A DNA stretch of 64,000 nucleotides from Pyrrhosoma nymphula (lineage: Eukaryota; Arthropoda; Insecta; Odonata; Coenagrionidae), in contig OY754330.1 in assembly GCA_963573305.1 (NCBI GenBank), positions 9,114,001 through 9,178,000 on the forward strand, read 5' to 3'. Each line of letters opens with the position of its first letter. Position 1 is the stretch's first letter. Below are positions 62,219 through 64,000 of the stretch, piece by piece. The notes beneath the pieces were generated by a model. That model worked only from the letters and a program-made list of their open reading frames with translations. It was not told the DNA's origin and searched no databases. The position numbers and the translations under genes are program-made.

Positions 62219-64000
62219 CCAGAACTAGCTGAATAAATTCGGCACTCCCGAAGTTACATTTCAAGCATCATGTATGAAAAAAATGCAACATTGTCTTTAC
62301 TTTTATCATATCAAACTGGACTGCAAATCTAACCGGGAGCGAATGTGTGCATTCCGCTGGCTTTTTGTGTCGCATTGAATACGACCGCTAAAAAAGTTAC
62401 CAGCAACACCAGTGCTGGCATGGATGAAATCAATCTTTTCAAAAGATAATCTTAAGTCAATGGGTGCGGCCAAGAAAAACCTGCCGCGGTCGCTGGAGTA
62501 AATGTAACTAGATGTTAACACGTCCTCAACTAGTTAGTCGCCATCTGTGCAGCATAATTTCTGGAAACAATGTTTCTTTATTCTCCTTGACAGATTAATC
62601 CCGATTTTCCATTGCCGGCCTACTATTGCTATTAAAATCTATTTTATATGTATAAAATGTGTCCATCACCATTGCGTTTTCTCTCTTCATTGCATAGGTT
62701 TCGCATCAATGAACAAAGAAAGGAGCTATTTTAAATACAATGTTATTACACGGATAGAATTAGTTTAATCAAGTGTATGTGAACGTAATTCAGATTACTA
62801 CCATCACTACAAACCTTTATTTTATACAGAATAACAATGCCATCTACAAAATGATCTTACTCCACTCGCAACGTCACCACGTATTTTCAGGAAGCATTTT
62901 ACCATGAGAAGATGAAGCCAATGTAATTAAGAAAATGGATTCCTCGTGCTTTTAAACAAAACTTAATTACGGCTATGCAGTTTTCCATGAACGATGTCGA
63001 TGATTTTGTCAGCGGCTCAATATAAGTTGCCATGAAGATTAGTAATTGACTATTTTTTCGCGCCTCAGAAACTTCACTACTTTTTATTTAATCGAAAATG
63101 GAAATAATGCAGAAATGTCATTGCCAGCCTTTGACAAGAAAGACCAATGATAGAATTTGCTACAAAGACCGAGCTAAAACGATGCGATTTGATGTGTCGA
63201 ACACTATCGATACACACGATTATTGACGAAACGATGATTTGAGTACGATATGAAATGAGGGACGATTGTTACGATGTATAAATTCGTTAATGCATATCAT
63301 TTCAGTGGAACTCTAGTAAATTTGGAAAGAAGAGAATGAAAATAGATACTTCGAATTACTCATTTGTCACTATCACTCGTTATTAATTAATCCGAATGTT
63401 CATTCATGGCATGACGATTCTTGTCTACTTGCAGACAATCTGGGTTTATTATTAATCAGCAATATTAAGCTTAAAAAGTAAAGCAATTGTGATGGAATGA
63501 TGATCGTACAGACATTGTAATAAGCAAAAAAATATTTCATGCTACAAAAATTCGGCATTTGCAAAATATCTCAAATTTCGTTAACAAAATCGTGTTTCAA
63601 AGAAGACATGGTTAATTTCGTGATAAAACCCTAAAGTCGCTTATTTCGTGAATCCTGTTGCAAAAAACGTTTTGCAAAAATGTCATGCCCCTAGCTATTA
63701 CATAATACAAGAAGAATTCCACATAGTTCAAATTATTTTATTTGAAAGTCCTTGCTTCTACAGTCTGTCTTTGTTAGCTTTTTGCTAGTTATAAAACATG
63801 TTTTTCTTGTACATTAGCAACCTCCTAGGCAACTATACGAAATTACTGAATAAAATGATGGCACCATATTTGGTCACCACAGAACCCTGTGATCACAAAT
63901 ACATGGTTCAAATATTATCTTCAGGGTATGCACACTTGGATGAAGAACAGGTTCCTGATAGATTGTATTATGGTTAGAAACAGATTCAGGAATAGTGTTA
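62219..64000. other. Flank, nothing recognised
   Basis: AT-rich sequence with short ORFs only. No terminal repeat for the hAT relic was pinned down and no exon was recognised. Confidence 0.4.

Noticed and set aside
1..64000. CRISPR array or prokaryotic operon
   Set aside because: No regular spacer-repeat pattern, and the gene structure is spliced and eukaryotic.

Overview
The window is eukaryotic nuclear DNA, most likely from an insect or another arthropod. It has spliced genes with GT-AG introns, AT-rich introns, and many kinds of transposable element: non-LTR retrotransposons, Penelope-like elements, tRNA-derived SINEs, and hAT, piggyBac, pogo/Tigger and CACTA-type DNA transposons and MITEs. 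No prokaryotic features are visible. The species cannot be told from the sequence.

Two host genes can be assembled on the + strand. (1) From about 5370 to 22614 lie nine exons of the 3' part of a BUB1/BUBR1-family spindle-checkpoint gene. All splice phases agree and the reading frame runs to a stop codon. It carries a KEN box but has lost the key catalytic residues of the kinase fold, so it is best read as a BubR1-like pseudokinase. Its N-terminal TPR part lies left of the window or was not found. (2) From 30782 to 56164 lies a complete cyclic-nucleotide-gated cation channel gene of beta (CNGB/CNGL) type. Its thirteen coding exons join without a phase error into 913 codons plus stop. The channel has an unusual insertion of about 145 residues in the S1-S2 extracellular loop.

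Layout: 1-5370 holds a CACTA-like transposase fragment cut by a pogo-like MITE, a tandem repeat and a long inverted-repeat element. 5370-22614 is the BubR1-like gene, whose introns hold a Tigger-like transposase relic, a Penelope-like element relic, a LINE relic and another transposase relic. 22615-30763 is intergenic or 5' flank, with a foldback element carrying a hammerhead-like motif, a hAT-type MITE with perfect 8-bp target duplications, a LINE relic, SINEs and another foldback pair. 30764-56164 is the channel gene, with repeats in most introns. 56165-64000 is 3' flank with a hAT-type MITE, itself interrupted by a piggyBac-type MITE, and a decayed hAT transposase.

The most interesting repeated signal is a short RNA-like motif, CTGANGA + one base + a stem-loop + GAAAC. 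It occurs on both arms of several inverted-repeat elements and just downstream of two Penelope-like coding relics. It resembles a hammerhead ribozyme core, and the copy at 23407-23457 is the best candidate.
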